A stretch of DNA of 14,805 nt from Campylobacteraceae bacterium (lineage in GTDB: Bacteria > Campylobacterota > Campylobacteria > Campylobacterales > Sulfurospirillaceae), in the NCBI GenBank assembly GCA_027013265.1, contig JALUXQ010000084.1:1-14805 (forward strand), given 5' to 3'. Made by a program: the position numbers and the translations under genes. The notes under the pieces were generated by a model that saw only the letters and a program-made list of their open reading frames with translations, searched no databases and had not been told where the DNA came from. Each line of letters opens with the position of its first letter. The first letter of the stretch is position 1. Below are positions 6,122 through 13,452 of the stretch, in pieces.

Positions 6122-6135
6122 CTTGTTGCAACAAG
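6122..6135. promoter_or_regulatory. Perfect 14-bp palindrome CTTGTTGCAACAAG, candidate operator
   Basis: CTTGTTG and CAACAAG are exact reverse complements with no spacer. The site starts five bases after the -10 hexamer and covers the predicted transcription start. It has more G and C than its surroundings. A dimeric repressor bound here would block initiation. No DNA-binding regulator that obviously recognises it is encoded nearby. Confidence 0.5.
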
Positions 6136-6174
6136 TATGGTGCCATGATATATATAAAAAAATTTGGAGTTATT

Positions 6175-7677
6175 ATGGAAAATAAGAACAGCTATAAGAA
6201 GCTAGCAGAGCTTGCAAAGGATTTTGGTCTGCTCTATGTTGAGGATAACTCAGGACTCCAAAAACAGGCAACCAAAATTTTTAAAAAGTTCTTTCGCGAG
6301 GTAATAGTCGCAAAAGATGGGCAAGAGGGAATAGAGCTTTTTATGGAGCACTATCCGCCCATAATCATATCAGATATAAAGATGCCTAGAATTAGTGGGC
6401 TAGACATGATAAAAAAGATAAGGGAGCTAGATAGCGAAGCAAAGGTGATTATCACCTCCGCTTTTGATGAGAAAGATTATCTGCTAGAGTGCATAAACAT
6501 TGGTGTCAATAGATATCTGAAAAAGCCAATTCCCATTGATGAGCTAACGAAAACTCTTATAGAAGTTATAGGGCAAATCAATGAAGAAAAAAATAAAAAG
6601 CTTTTTGATAGATATGTAAAAGATAGCTTTGAATATCAAGATAGTATAGTTATCTTGATACAAGATAAAAAAGTATTACTTGCAAATAAAAAATGTCTAA
6701 AGTTTTTCAATCAAGAGAGCAGCAGGGCTTTTGAGAAGTTTTTTGAAGGTTTTTCAAAACTGCTAAAACCGCATAAAAAATTTCTTTATGAAGAAGATGG
6801 GAAAAATTGGCTTGATGAAGTAAAAAAGAGCACAGGGAAGCTTTTTAATGTCAAGCTAGAAGACAAAGATGGTAAAAATAGACACTTTATACTCAAAGCA
6901 AATAGAATACCTGAGCAAGATGAGTACTATATCTTATCGTTTGATGATATAACGGAATTAAATCTTTTAGAGGAGTATGACCCAAATCTCTCCGCAAAGG
7001 AGCGCGAACAAGAGGAGAAAATCAGGATGATTAATCTTCTGCATGTTCTAAAAAGAAACAGATCAAAGGTAAGACTATATAACTCCTACAAAGGCTTGTC
7101 TATCGTAAATACAGGGGTTATACAAGAGGTCATGTCAGATCATATAAATATAAAAACAACTTACCTGCAAAGCAGAGCCATACATATAGAAAAAAAGACA
7201 ACCATTGAGTCTGAACTCTTCTCGCAAGCACTAGATTGTGAATTAGATAGCGTAAATTTTGAGACACAGACGGTTGTGCTTAAAAATTTTATATTTTCTC
7301 CTCACTTGCCTTCAGAGCAGAAGCACATCAGGGTCATGCCCGAATCAAAAAGTGAAGTGGAGATATTTTTCAATGGAAAAAAACTCTCTTTGGATATCCA
7401 TATTTTAGATATAAGTGCACAAGGTTGTAACCTCTCTTTTCACTCCATGCCAGCAGGTCTTAAGAAGGAGAGTGAGCTAGTACTAAATCTAACACTAGGA
7501 GAGGAGAAAAAGAGACTAAATATCCAAGCTGTAAGTAGGGCTATCAATATCACAGAGGATGAAAAGGAGTTTCGAGTAGCTACTGTTTTTGAACTAGAGA
7601 ACGAACCTAGGAAGCAGTTAGTCGACTATATAGCAAAAAGGCAGATGGCGCTAATCAGGGAATTTAAAGGATTGTAA
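6175..7677 (+). CDS. REC-PAS-PilZ-like signalling protein
   Basis: A 500-residue cytoplasmic protein. The receiver domain (about 15-135) has acidic E23/D24, phosphoacceptor D67 (IIISDIKMP), T94 and K117 (LKKP). A PAS-like domain follows (about 140-262, closing with YYILSFDDITEL). A short coiled segment leads to a beta-rich region (about 297-380), then a PilZ-like domain (about 384-495) with D412-I-S-A-Q-G417 matching the [D/N]xSxxG motif. The first PilZ motif, RxxxR, is present only as R386 without the second Arg, so c-di-GMP binding is uncertain. No DNA-binding domain is seen. The start is set at 6175 because GGAG lies five bases before it; an in-frame ATG at 6145 has no ribosome site. The gene ends 3 bp before a histidine kinase gene, which probably phosphorylates it. 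Output may be a protein-protein switch or flagellar/surface control (inference). Confidence 0.85.
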   Translation: MENKNSYKKLAELAKDFGLLYVEDNSGLQKQATKIFKKFFREVIVAKDGQEGIELFMEHYPPIIISDIKMPRISGLDMIKKIRELDSEAKVIITSAFDEKDYLLECINIGVNRYLKKPIPIDELTKTLIEVIGQINEEKNKKLFDRYVKDSFEYQDSIVILIQDKKVLLANKKCLKFFNQESSRAFEKFFEGFSKLLKPHKKFLYEEDGKNWLDEVKKSTGKLFNVKLEDKDGKNRHFILKANRIPEQDEYYILSFDDITELNLLEEYDPNLSAKEREQEEKIRMINLLHVLKRNRSKVRLYNSYKGLSIVNTGVIQEVMSDHINIKTTYLQSRAIHIEKKTTIESELFSQALDCELDSVNFETQTVVLKNFIFSPHLPSEQKHIRVMPESKSEVEIFFNGKKLSLDIHILDISAQGCNLSFHSMPAGLKKESELVLNLTLGEEKKRLNIQAVSRAINITEDEKEFRVATVFELENEPRKQLVDYIAKRQMALIREFKGL

Positions 7678-7680
7678 AAG

Positions 7681-9699
7681 ATGAAATTAAGATATAAAAT
7701 AACTCTTACTGTCTCGGTTATATCGATTTTATCTATCATCTTCATGTTAGCTCTATACTCCATCTTTTTATTTAAAGAAAAACAGATTGATGTAAAAAAT
7801 AGACTATTGCAAGACAGTAAAGACTTGGCATTTAATATAGAGAGCAACTTGCTTGGCTCATTAAATATTATCAAAACACTTCAAAGTGCTTATATCGTAA
7901 AAGACTTTCTTCTTGAAAGTGATAGGGAATATGAAATTTTAAATGATGAACAAAGAAGCTTGAAAATAAGTAGTTTAAATGCAAGATGGATGAGTGCAAA
8001 AGACAAAAATGACCCTTTTGTGCAAAAATATATAAACAACAAGCTCTCTTTATACTTAAGAGAGCAAAAAGAGATATTTTCAGGTTTTTATGGTGAGATA
8101 TTTATAACAAACAAATATGGTGCTACGATAGCAACAACAGGCAAACTTACTACTCTAGCACATGCGCAGAAGTATTGGTGGAAGGAGAGTTATGGAGGCG
8201 GACAAGGAAAAGTCTTTTTTGATGACAGAGGTTTTGATGACAGTGTTAAAGGATATGTGATAGGAATCGTTGTGCCTATTAGGCGAAATGGTAAAATAAT
8301 AGGAATTCTAAAAGCAAATATAAATGTGCAAGCACAGGTAAAAAAGGCTACAAATATATTTGATGTTAGAAATAATGAGATTTCAAAGATTGTCAGATCA
8401 AAAGGATTGGTAGTATACGAAGAAGGCGCATCTCCTCTTAGCACTAGGGTTTCACCTACTATCGTTAAGATGTTAAAGAAACGAACAGCATTGATAGATA
8501 TCATCAGTATTGATAGAAGTGAACAGATAGTCTCTGTTGCTCCCGTACAAATCTCACTAAACCATGAGAATATAATTTTTGGAGGCAAAAAAAGCAGTAT
8601 AGATCATATCTTGGGCAATGATGGTGAGATATGGAATGTAGTCATAAGCAAAGACAGAAACTCTATTTTTTATGAAGTATTTAAAGATATAAAGACTATG
8701 ATATATCTTGGTATTTTGTTTGTCTTTTTGCTCTCTTTGTTAATTTTCTTTATTATAGACAAGACAAGTGCCCCTATAAATAAATTAGCTATAGCAGCAA
8801 AAGAGATATCCAGAGGTAATAGGGATATAATAATAGAGCCTCAAAGTGATGATGAAATAGGTGAGTTAGCCATCTCTTTTAGAGATATGTTGAAAAATCT
8901 AAAGAAAACGACAGCATCAAGAGATGAACTAAGAGAGGAGATAAGCAAAAGAATAGAGATACAAAAAGAGCTCGCAAGAAAAGATGAGATTTTGTTAGCC
9001 CAATCAAAACAAGCAGCGATGGGAGAGATGATAAGCATGATAGCTCACCAATGGAGGCAACCTATCAGCGTAATCGCCATGAGTATCAACAATGTGTTAG
9101 CAAGCATGGAGCTTGAAATCCTTGAAGATAAAGACATAAAAGAGTGCGGGCAAGAGATACTAGATGAGGTTCAGTTTTTGTCTCAAACAATCGATGACTT
9201 TAGAAATTTTTTCAAGCCTGATAAAGAGAAAAAGATAGTAAAAATCTCAGATATCTTTGAGAGTTTAGAGAAGATGGTTGGAAAATCTTTTGAAAATAAC
9301 AATATCACACTTAAACTAGAAGGAGATACAGAGGTAGAGTTAAATACCTATTCGAGCGAGTTTTTGCAAGTCCTTTTAAATATAGCAAACAACGCAAAAG
9401 ATGCTTTTGAAGACAGTGATATAGATGCAAAAGAGCTACATGTGATAGCCTCAAAAGCAGATGACTCTGTCATTATCAAATGTTGCGACAATGCAGGTGG
9501 TATAGATGAGAAAATTATGGATAGAATTTTTGAGCCATACTTTAGCACCAAAGAGGAGAAAAACGGTACGGGAATAGGGCTTTACATGAGCAAAACGATA
9601 GTGCAAAAGCATCTTTTGGGTAAAATTTGGGTAGAGAATAGTGATAAAGGTGCTTGTTTTATGGTAAAATTACCAATAAGAGACGAGGAGAAAAAATGA
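7681..9699 (+). CDS. Cache-HAMP sensor histidine kinase
   Basis: A 672-residue kinase with TM1 (about 8-32), a large periplasmic double-Cache-like domain (about 34-338, including QKYWWKESYGGG and VKGYVIGIVVPI patterns), TM2 (about 339-359), HAMP (about 360-412), a coiled-coil linker, and HisKA with H456 in MISMIAHQWRQP. The ATPase domain has the N-box N571 (NIANNAKDAF), G1 D603 (CDNAGGI) and G2 around 629-634 (GTGIGL), all intact. Cache domains sense small extracellular molecules. The consensus amino-acid-binding R-x-W-[YF] is here K-Y-W-W, so the ligand should not be assumed. The ribosome site AAAGGA lies in the preceding gene. The stop TGA overlaps the next gene's ATG. The REC-PAS-PilZ protein upstream is its likely partner. 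Confidence 0.93.
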   Translation: MKLRYKITLTVSVISILSIIFMLALYSIFLFKEKQIDVKNRLLQDSKDLAFNIESNLLGSLNIIKTLQSAYIVKDFLLESDREYEILNDEQRSLKISSLNARWMSAKDKNDPFVQKYINNKLSLYLREQKEIFSGFYGEIFITNKYGATIATTGKLTTLAHAQKYWWKESYGGGQGKVFFDDRGFDDSVKGYVIGIVVPIRRNGKIIGILKANINVQAQVKKATNIFDVRNNEISKIVRSKGLVVYEEGASPLSTRVSPTIVKMLKKRTALIDIISIDRSEQIVSVAPVQISLNHENIIFGGKKSSIDHILGNDGEIWNVVISKDRNSIFYEVFKDIKTMIYLGILFVFLLSLLIFFIIDKTSAPINKLAIAAKEISRGNRDIIIEPQSDDEIGELAISFRDMLKNLKKTTASRDELREEISKRIEIQKELARKDEILLAQSKQAAMGEMISMIAHQWRQPISVIAMSINNVLASMELEILEDKDIKECGQEILDEVQFLSQTIDDFRNFFKPDKEKKIVKISDIFESLEKMVGKSFENNNITLKLEGDTEVELNTYSSEFLQVLLNIANNAKDAFEDSDIDAKELHVIASKADDSVIIKCCDNAGGIDEKIMDRIFEPYFSTKEEKNGTGIGLYMSKTIVQKHLLGKIWVENSDKGACFMVKLPIRDEEKK

Positions 9700-10553
9700 A
9701 AACAGTATTTTTAAATGGAGAGTATCTCAAAGAGGATGAAGCAAAAGTTTCTATATTTGACAGAGGCTTTGTCTTTGGTGATGGAGTCTATGAAGTCGTT
9801 CCTGTTGTCGCAAGTACGGTGCTAGATAAAGAGCCTTTTTTTGAGAGGTTTGAGCGAAGTTTGGGTGAACTAGAATTGCAGTGGCCTTTGAGTAAAGATG
9901 AATTTTTAGTGATGATTGATGAGCTTATAAAAAGAAACGATCTTAAAGAGGGTGGAGTCTACATGCAGGTGACTCGTGGCGTCGCTCCTAGAGACTTCGG
10001 GTACCCAAAAGATATAAAACCAACTGTCATGGCATTTACATTTGCAAAAGAGATAATCAACTCACCAAAGGCAAAAAGCGGTGTCAAAGTAGTCACGGTT
10101 GATGATATAAGGTGGAAAAGAAGAGATATAAAATCCATTGCTCTACTAGGGCAGTGTATGGCGAAAGAGCAGGCTGTGAAAAAGGGAGCATATGAGGGCT
10201 GGATGGTAGAAGATGGTTTTGTCACTGAAGGCACAGCGTCTTCAGCTTATATAGTAAAAGATGGTAAAATCATCACTAGACCACTTTCAAACTCGATACT
10301 CTCAGGCATAAGAAGAAAACTTTTGATAGAGCTTGCAAAAGAGCATGGAGTTGAACTTGAGCAGAGACTTTTTACGGTAGATGAAGCACTAAAGGCTGAT
10401 GAGGCATTTTTATCGAGCGCTACTACATTTGTATTGCCGATTGTTGAGATAGATAGAAAGCAGATAGGTGATGGAAAACCAGGACCTATCGCAAAGAAGA
10501 TGAGACAAATGTACATAGACTCCGCGCTAAAAATAGCGGGAGTAGAACTATAG
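9696..10553 (+). CDS. dat: Class IV PLP aminotransferase, D-amino-acid (D-alanine) transaminase type
   Basis: A 285-residue fold-type IV aminotransferase. The catalytic lysine is K146 (RRDIKSIALLGQ), the PLP-nitrogen-binding glutamate is E178 (EGTASS), and the start has 'DRGFVFGDGVYEVV' (22-35), all as in Bacillus D-amino-acid transaminase (K145, E177, Y31/E32 in that numbering). Such enzymes interconvert D-alanine plus 2-oxoglutarate with pyruvate plus D-glutamate. R99 matches the substrate-binding Arg98, but the following carboxylate-trap His100 is Phe101 here, so substrate preference may differ. The start at 9696 is supported by GAGGAG (9685-9690) and the ATGA overlap with the kinase stop; an in-frame ATG at 9654 lies inside the kinase gene. 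It faces the DUF4392 gene with 1 bp between the stops. A branched-chain aminotransferase is the main alternative; the DRGFVFGDGVYEVVP and TRGVAPR segments favour the D-type. Confidence 0.85.
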   Translation: MKTVFLNGEYLKEDEAKVSIFDRGFVFGDGVYEVVPVVASTVLDKEPFFERFERSLGELELQWPLSKDEFLVMIDELIKRNDLKEGGVYMQVTRGVAPRDFGYPKDIKPTVMAFTFAKEIINSPKAKSGVKVVTVDDIRWKRRDIKSIALLGQCMAKEQAVKKGAYEGWMVEDGFVTEGTASSAYIVKDGKIITRPLSNSILSGIRRKLLIELAKEHGVELEQRLFTVDEALKADEAFLSSATTFVLPIVEIDRKQIGDGKPGPIAKKMRQMYIDSALKIAGVEL

Positions 10554-10554
10554 T

Positions 10555-11385
10555 TTAGACTAAAGTGGCATGGCGGAGATCTCCTAGTATCTCTTTTTCG
10601 GTGTGCCACTCTTTACCATCAACTGACTTGACATTTTCACACTTTATACCATCAACACAGCCTTTTGATAAGATAAAGTCCATATACTCTTCTAGTTCAT
10701 CAAATGTCGGCAAAAGTGGTTCGTGCAAAAAAAGTTGCAGATAGGATATAAATCCATAAGCTCCCCAGTTTGATATGGTAGCAATGATAGGAAAATCAGA
10801 AGCAATGGCACAAGGATTTACATGTAGGCTCTCTTTTAAAAACTCTTTGAAATTACCCATGCCTATCTCGTTTCCTCCATCGCCTATGGCGAACAGAGGA
10901 GCTCTTTTGCCACCCATCAGATAGAGTTCATCAACAGGGGCAGTAAGCTCACTTATATCAATCTCTCTTGAGTTGAGATATCGCCCATTTTCATCTCTGC
11001 CAAGCCTCTCTATGGAGAAGTGACAAACAGGCTCATACTTGTCCAAAAGTTGCGCATATTGACTCTCTTTAAGACCTTTTAGCGGTATATAGATAGTCTC
11101 TATCTCTCTGAAATAATCTTCGCAGTAAACATCTGTGATTATCACGGGTTTGAAGCCCAGTTTTTGAAGTGCGAGAGCCAAGAAGTATGTCCCAAGTGGT
11201 CCGTCAGTCTCTGCATAACCCTTGACGCAAAAGCCTGTATATAAAAAGACAACACCTTTTTTAAGTGTGATAAATTTCTCTGCCGCTTTTTTGCAATGTT
11301 CCACAGGATATCTCTTTTGGAGCTTATCCATGCCTCTTGTTGAGTATTTTAATATGATTTCATCTATAGTTTTATTGTTTTTCAT
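10555..11385 (-). CDS. DUF4392 protein, like the C-terminal domain of D-glutamate cyclase
   Basis: A 276-residue soluble protein that is one complete DUF4392 (GLUCM-like C-terminal) domain. Landmarks are TGFCVKGYAETDGPLG (50-65), the 'ITD' strand end (83-85), IERLGRDENGRYLNSR (125-140) with DISELTAPVDEL (143-154), and the glycine-rich GDGGNEIGMG (168-177), the most conserved motif of the family. In animals this domain is fused behind DUF1445 in DGLUCY, the mitochondrial enzyme that converts D-glutamate to 5-oxo-D-proline. Here the DUF1445 gene is separate, divergent, and begins 55 bp away. The ATG has no ribosome site and lies 8 bases after a TAGAAT -10 on the minus strand, so the mRNA may be leaderless. 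The N-terminal TIDEIILKYSTRG fits family starts. Family assignment is strong; the exact reaction of the bacterial stand-alone form is inference. Confidence 0.88.
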   Translation of the reverse strand: MKNNKTIDEIILKYSTRGMDKLQKRYPVEHCKKAAEKFITLKKGVVFLYTGFCVKGYAETDGPLGTYFLALALQKLGFKPVIITDVYCEDYFREIETIYIPLKGLKESQYAQLLDKYEPVCHFSIERLGRDENGRYLNSREIDISELTAPVDELYLMGGKRAPLFAIGDGGNEIGMGNFKEFLKESLHVNPCAIASDFPIIATISNWGAYGFISYLQLFLHEPLLPTFDELEEYMDFILSKGCVDGIKCENVKSVDGKEWHTEKEILGDLRHATLV

Positions 11386-11393
11386 GGTAATTT

Positions 11394-11403
11394 ATTCTAT
11401 AAT
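11394..11403. promoter_or_regulatory. Overlapping divergent -10 boxes of the split D-glutamate cyclase genes
   Basis: The plus strand has TATAAT at 11398-11403 (start at about 11410, leader with AAGGA at 11430-11434). The minus strand has TAGAAT at 11399-11394 (start at about 11387, next to the DUF4392 ATG). The hexamers share two bases, so polymerase could hardly occupy both at once. Confidence 0.55.
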
Positions 11404-11440
11404 TAAAAAGCTTAAAAACAACTACAAGCAAGGAAATAAA

Positions 11441-12208
11441 ATGGAAGCAAAAGAGTTAAGAAGCAAGATAGCAAAAGGTGAATTTGTCAAGCCGACAGCT
11501 GGGTATTGTGAAGGGTATGTGCAGGCAAATATGTTTGTGATACCGAAAAAATATGCCGCAAGTTTTGAAGAGTTTGCAAAAAAGAACTCAAAAGCGATGC
11601 CTCTGCTTGAAGTTGTAAAAGATGGATATCACACAAAAGTACTGGCAAAAGATGCAAATTTACTAAATGAACTCCCGCTTTATAATATAATTGAAAACGG
11701 AAAAGTAGTCAAACAGGTAAAGAGCATAGAGGAGTATTATAGTGAAGATTTGGTCTTTTTCTTGATAGGATGTAGCTTTACTTTTGAGACATCTCTTTTG
11801 AAAAGCGGTATAGATTTGCGACATGTGCAAGAGGGTGTAAATGTCTCAATGTATAGTACAAATATAAAACTAAACCCAGTTGATATCTGGCGAGGAGATA
11901 TGGTAGTCTCAATGCGACCGATAAAAAAAGAGAGGGTAGCAGATGCCTGCGTAGTCACAAGCCACTACCCAAATATGCACGGAACCCCATTACAAGTAGG
12001 CTACCCAGATATGATAGGTATAAAAGATATAAATCACCCAGAGTACGGCGATGCAGTAGAGATAAAAGATGATGAAATCCCGCTTTTTTGGCCATGTGGA
12101 GTAACCCCACAAAATGTCCTAAGAGATGTCAAGCTCCCATTTGCCATAACACATGCACCAGGGCATATGTTTGTTTCAGATAAAAAGGATGAGGATTATT
12201 ATGTGTAG
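11441..12208 (+). CDS. DUF1445 protein (putative hydro-lyase / D-glutamate cyclase N-terminal domain type)
   Basis: A 255-residue soluble protein covering a whole DUF1445 domain. Family landmarks are GYCEGYVQANMFVIPKKYA (21-39), the IGCSFTFETSLL stretch (109-120), MYSTNI (137-142), GDMVVSMRP (152-160), VTSHYPNMHGTPLQVGYPD (172-190), LFWPCGVTPQNV (215-226) and ITHAPGHMF (236-244). Annotated 'putative hydro-lyase' in bacteria (for example YcsI, near 5-oxoprolinase genes in Bacillus subtilis), this domain is the N-terminal half of animal D-glutamate cyclase. The start at 11441 is chosen for the AAGGA six bases before it and because homologues begin near here; the open frame runs back to 11222 but that part covers the promoter and the opposite gene. 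The divergent DUF4392 gene is the other half. A plausible role is D-glutamate to 5-oxo-D-proline conversion or its reverse, alone or with DUF4392. Confidence 0.9.
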   Translation: MEAKELRSKIAKGEFVKPTAGYCEGYVQANMFVIPKKYAASFEEFAKKNSKAMPLLEVVKDGYHTKVLAKDANLLNELPLYNIIENGKVVKQVKSIEEYYSEDLVFFLIGCSFTFETSLLKSGIDLRHVQEGVNVSMYSTNIKLNPVDIWRGDMVVSMRPIKKERVADACVVTSHYPNMHGTPLQVGYPDMIGIKDINHPEYGDAVEIKDDEIPLFWPCGVTPQNVLRDVKLPFAITHAPGHMFVSDKKDEDYYV

Positions 12209-12231
12209 GTTAAATTTGTTGTGCCCTCGAT

Positions 12232-13200
12232 TTACTCAAATCTTTTCTTGCTATCGGTAAACCTCATGATGATAAGTAGCAATAAGAGAGCAAGTATAAA
12301 ACTTATCAAAATATTTGGTATAAAATAGACAAGAGCAAAAAGCAAAATATTGAGAATTATGGCATAGTTGGTTACTTTAAAATGGCTCCATCCAGATTGT
12401 GTTAGTCTTTGGTACGCGTGTTTTTTATGCGCAATGCTAAGTTTCTCATGGTTTAGTTTTCTTCGCAAAAGTGTCCAAGTAGCATCAAACCAAAAGACTC
12501 CAAATAAAATAATCCATACCCATAGATTTGTCACATTTTGATTTGCATAGTATATGGTAAATATGGCAACATTATAGCCTAGAAGCGTACTTCCAACATC
12601 TCCCATAAAAATTTTAGCATTACCAAAATTCCAGTACAAAAAGCCAAGAACTGCCATGGCCAAAACGACAAAATGCTCGCCCCCAAAAAGCATAAAGCCA
12701 GCAACAGACAAAAACAGAGCCTCACTTCCTGCATAGCCATTAATCCCATCTAAAAAATTATAGAGGTTGATAAACCAGATTATCAATAAAAATGCAAAAA
12801 GATTGGTGATGATCTGATTTTCTATGTTAAATAGGCCAAACTCTAAACTGTTAAATCCACCTAAAAAGAACAATCCGCCAAAAGCTACAACGGCTTGAGC
12901 TATAAGCCTTATTTTTGGGCTAAGTTTATAGATATCATCAAAAAAACTCACAACAGATATAATAACTCCAACCAAAAGAGCATAGAAAAGATTTGATTCT
13001 ATTTGCGATGTAAGTTGAAGATAGATAAGCCCAACAAACCAAGTAACAGCGATAGCGATTCCCCCACCATGGGGAGTGGGAACTGTGTGACTACTGCGCT
13101 CGTTTACCTTTTCTAATAGTGCATTTTTTATGTAGTAGTTTTTTATGAGATATGTAAGAGAGAACGACAGGATGAGTAGCAGGGTATAAAATAAAGGCAT
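12232..13200 (-). CDS. WecA/WbpL-like polyprenyl-phosphate sugar-1-phosphate transferase
   Basis: A 322-residue membrane protein with about ten hydrophobic segments, of the MraY/WecA (glycosyltransferase 4) superfamily. It has the N-terminal PTPHGGG (41-47), the Mg-binding D88-D89 (SFFDDIYKLSPKIRL), NLYNFLDGINGYAG (145-158), the catalytic-region FMGDVGS (198-204), and the C-terminal cytoplasmic HKKHAYQRL (258-266) near the sugar-nucleotide site. The 'H-x-x-H-A-Y-Q' form resembles WbpL-type enzymes that start O-antigen or glycan synthesis with an N-acetylated amino sugar. It would transfer sugar-1-phosphate from a UDP-sugar to undecaprenyl phosphate at the inner membrane. It is second in a two-gene minus operon, 3 bp after the helix-hairpin-helix gene. 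MraY itself is less likely, given the shorter length and the motif type. The sugar is not predictable. Confidence 0.9.
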   Translation of the reverse strand: MPLFYTLLLILSFSLTYLIKNYYIKNALLEKVNERSSHTVPTPHGGGIAIAVTWFVGLIYLQLTSQIESNLFYALLVGVIISVVSFFDDIYKLSPKIRLIAQAVVAFGGLFFLGGFNSLEFGLFNIENQIITNLFAFLLIIWFINLYNFLDGINGYAGSEALFLSVAGFMLFGGEHFVVLAMAVLGFLYWNFGNAKIFMGDVGSTLLGYNVAIFTIYYANQNVTNLWVWIILFGVFWFDATWTLLRRKLNHEKLSIAHKKHAYQRLTQSGWSHFKVTNYAIILNILLFALVYFIPNILISFILALLLLLIIMRFTDSKKRFE

Positions 13201-13203
13201 AGT

Positions 13204-13452
13204 TTATTTCTTACAATCTCCAACTTTAAGCTCATCTTTGTGTTTTTCGATAAATTTTGGTCCTATTCCTTTTACATCAGTTAGCTCTTCCACAGTTTTA
13301 AAGCAGTGATCTTTTCGGTACTCAAGAATCGCCCCAGCTTTTTTAACCCCGATGCCTTTAAGACTCGTGAGTTCTTGCTGGCTGGCATTGTTGATATCAA
13401 CTGCACCAAATAGAAAACTCACATTCATAAGTAAAATCAATATGTATTTCAT
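13204..13452 (-). CDS. Exported ComEA-like helix-hairpin-helix protein
   Basis: An 82-residue protein with a signal peptide (MKYILILLMNVSFLFG, cleavage about residue 17) and a double helix-hairpin-helix unit: VDINNASQQELTSLKGIG (18-35) and FKTVEELTDVKGIGPKFIEKH (51-71). This is the minimal ComEA DNA-binding module, which in competent bacteria binds incoming DNA in the periplasm. No membrane anchor other than the signal peptide is present. Two cysteines, C50 and C80, could form a disulfide after export. A GGGG-containing ribosome site (minus, AAAAGGGGCAACC) precedes the ATG. It is likely cotranscribed with the glycosyltransferase. Short exported proteins of this type are common in Campylobacterota; a role in natural transformation is plausible but not shown by the context. 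Confidence 0.85.
   Translation of the reverse strand: MKYILILLMNVSFLFGAVDINNASQQELTSLKGIGVKKAGAILEYRKDHCFKTVEELTDVKGIGPKFIEKHKDELKVGDCKK

Noticed and set aside
6145..6174. Earlier ATG giving ten more residues on the REC-PAS-PilZ protein
   Set aside because: No ribosome site precedes it, while GGAG stands five bases before the ATG at 6175.
8190..9551. Several antisense open frames within the Cache-HAMP kinase gene
   Set aside because: They are antisense to a well-supported domain-complete kinase and show no start signals or family features.
9654..9695. Earlier in-frame ATG for the transaminase
   Set aside because: It lies inside the kinase ATPase domain. The ATG at 9696 has GAGGAG and yields the standard transaminase N-terminus.
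10520..10542. Strong stem (CGCTA-AAAA-TAGCG extended by CTCC/GGAG) at the 3' end of the transaminase gene
   Set aside because: It is followed by no T-run on either strand and encodes normal C-terminal residues (about SALKIAGV), so it is not called a terminator.
11222..11440. In-frame 73-codon N-terminal extension of the DUF1445 gene with a hydrophobic stretch
   Set aside because: It lies opposite the DUF4392 coding sequence and across the divergent promoters. The ATG at 11441 has a proper ribosome site and gives the family's usual length.
12226..12245. Short inverted repeat GATTT-ACTC-AAATC at the end of the glycosyltransferase gene
   Set aside because: The stem is only five mostly AT pairs without a T-run; too weak to call a terminator between the convergent genes.
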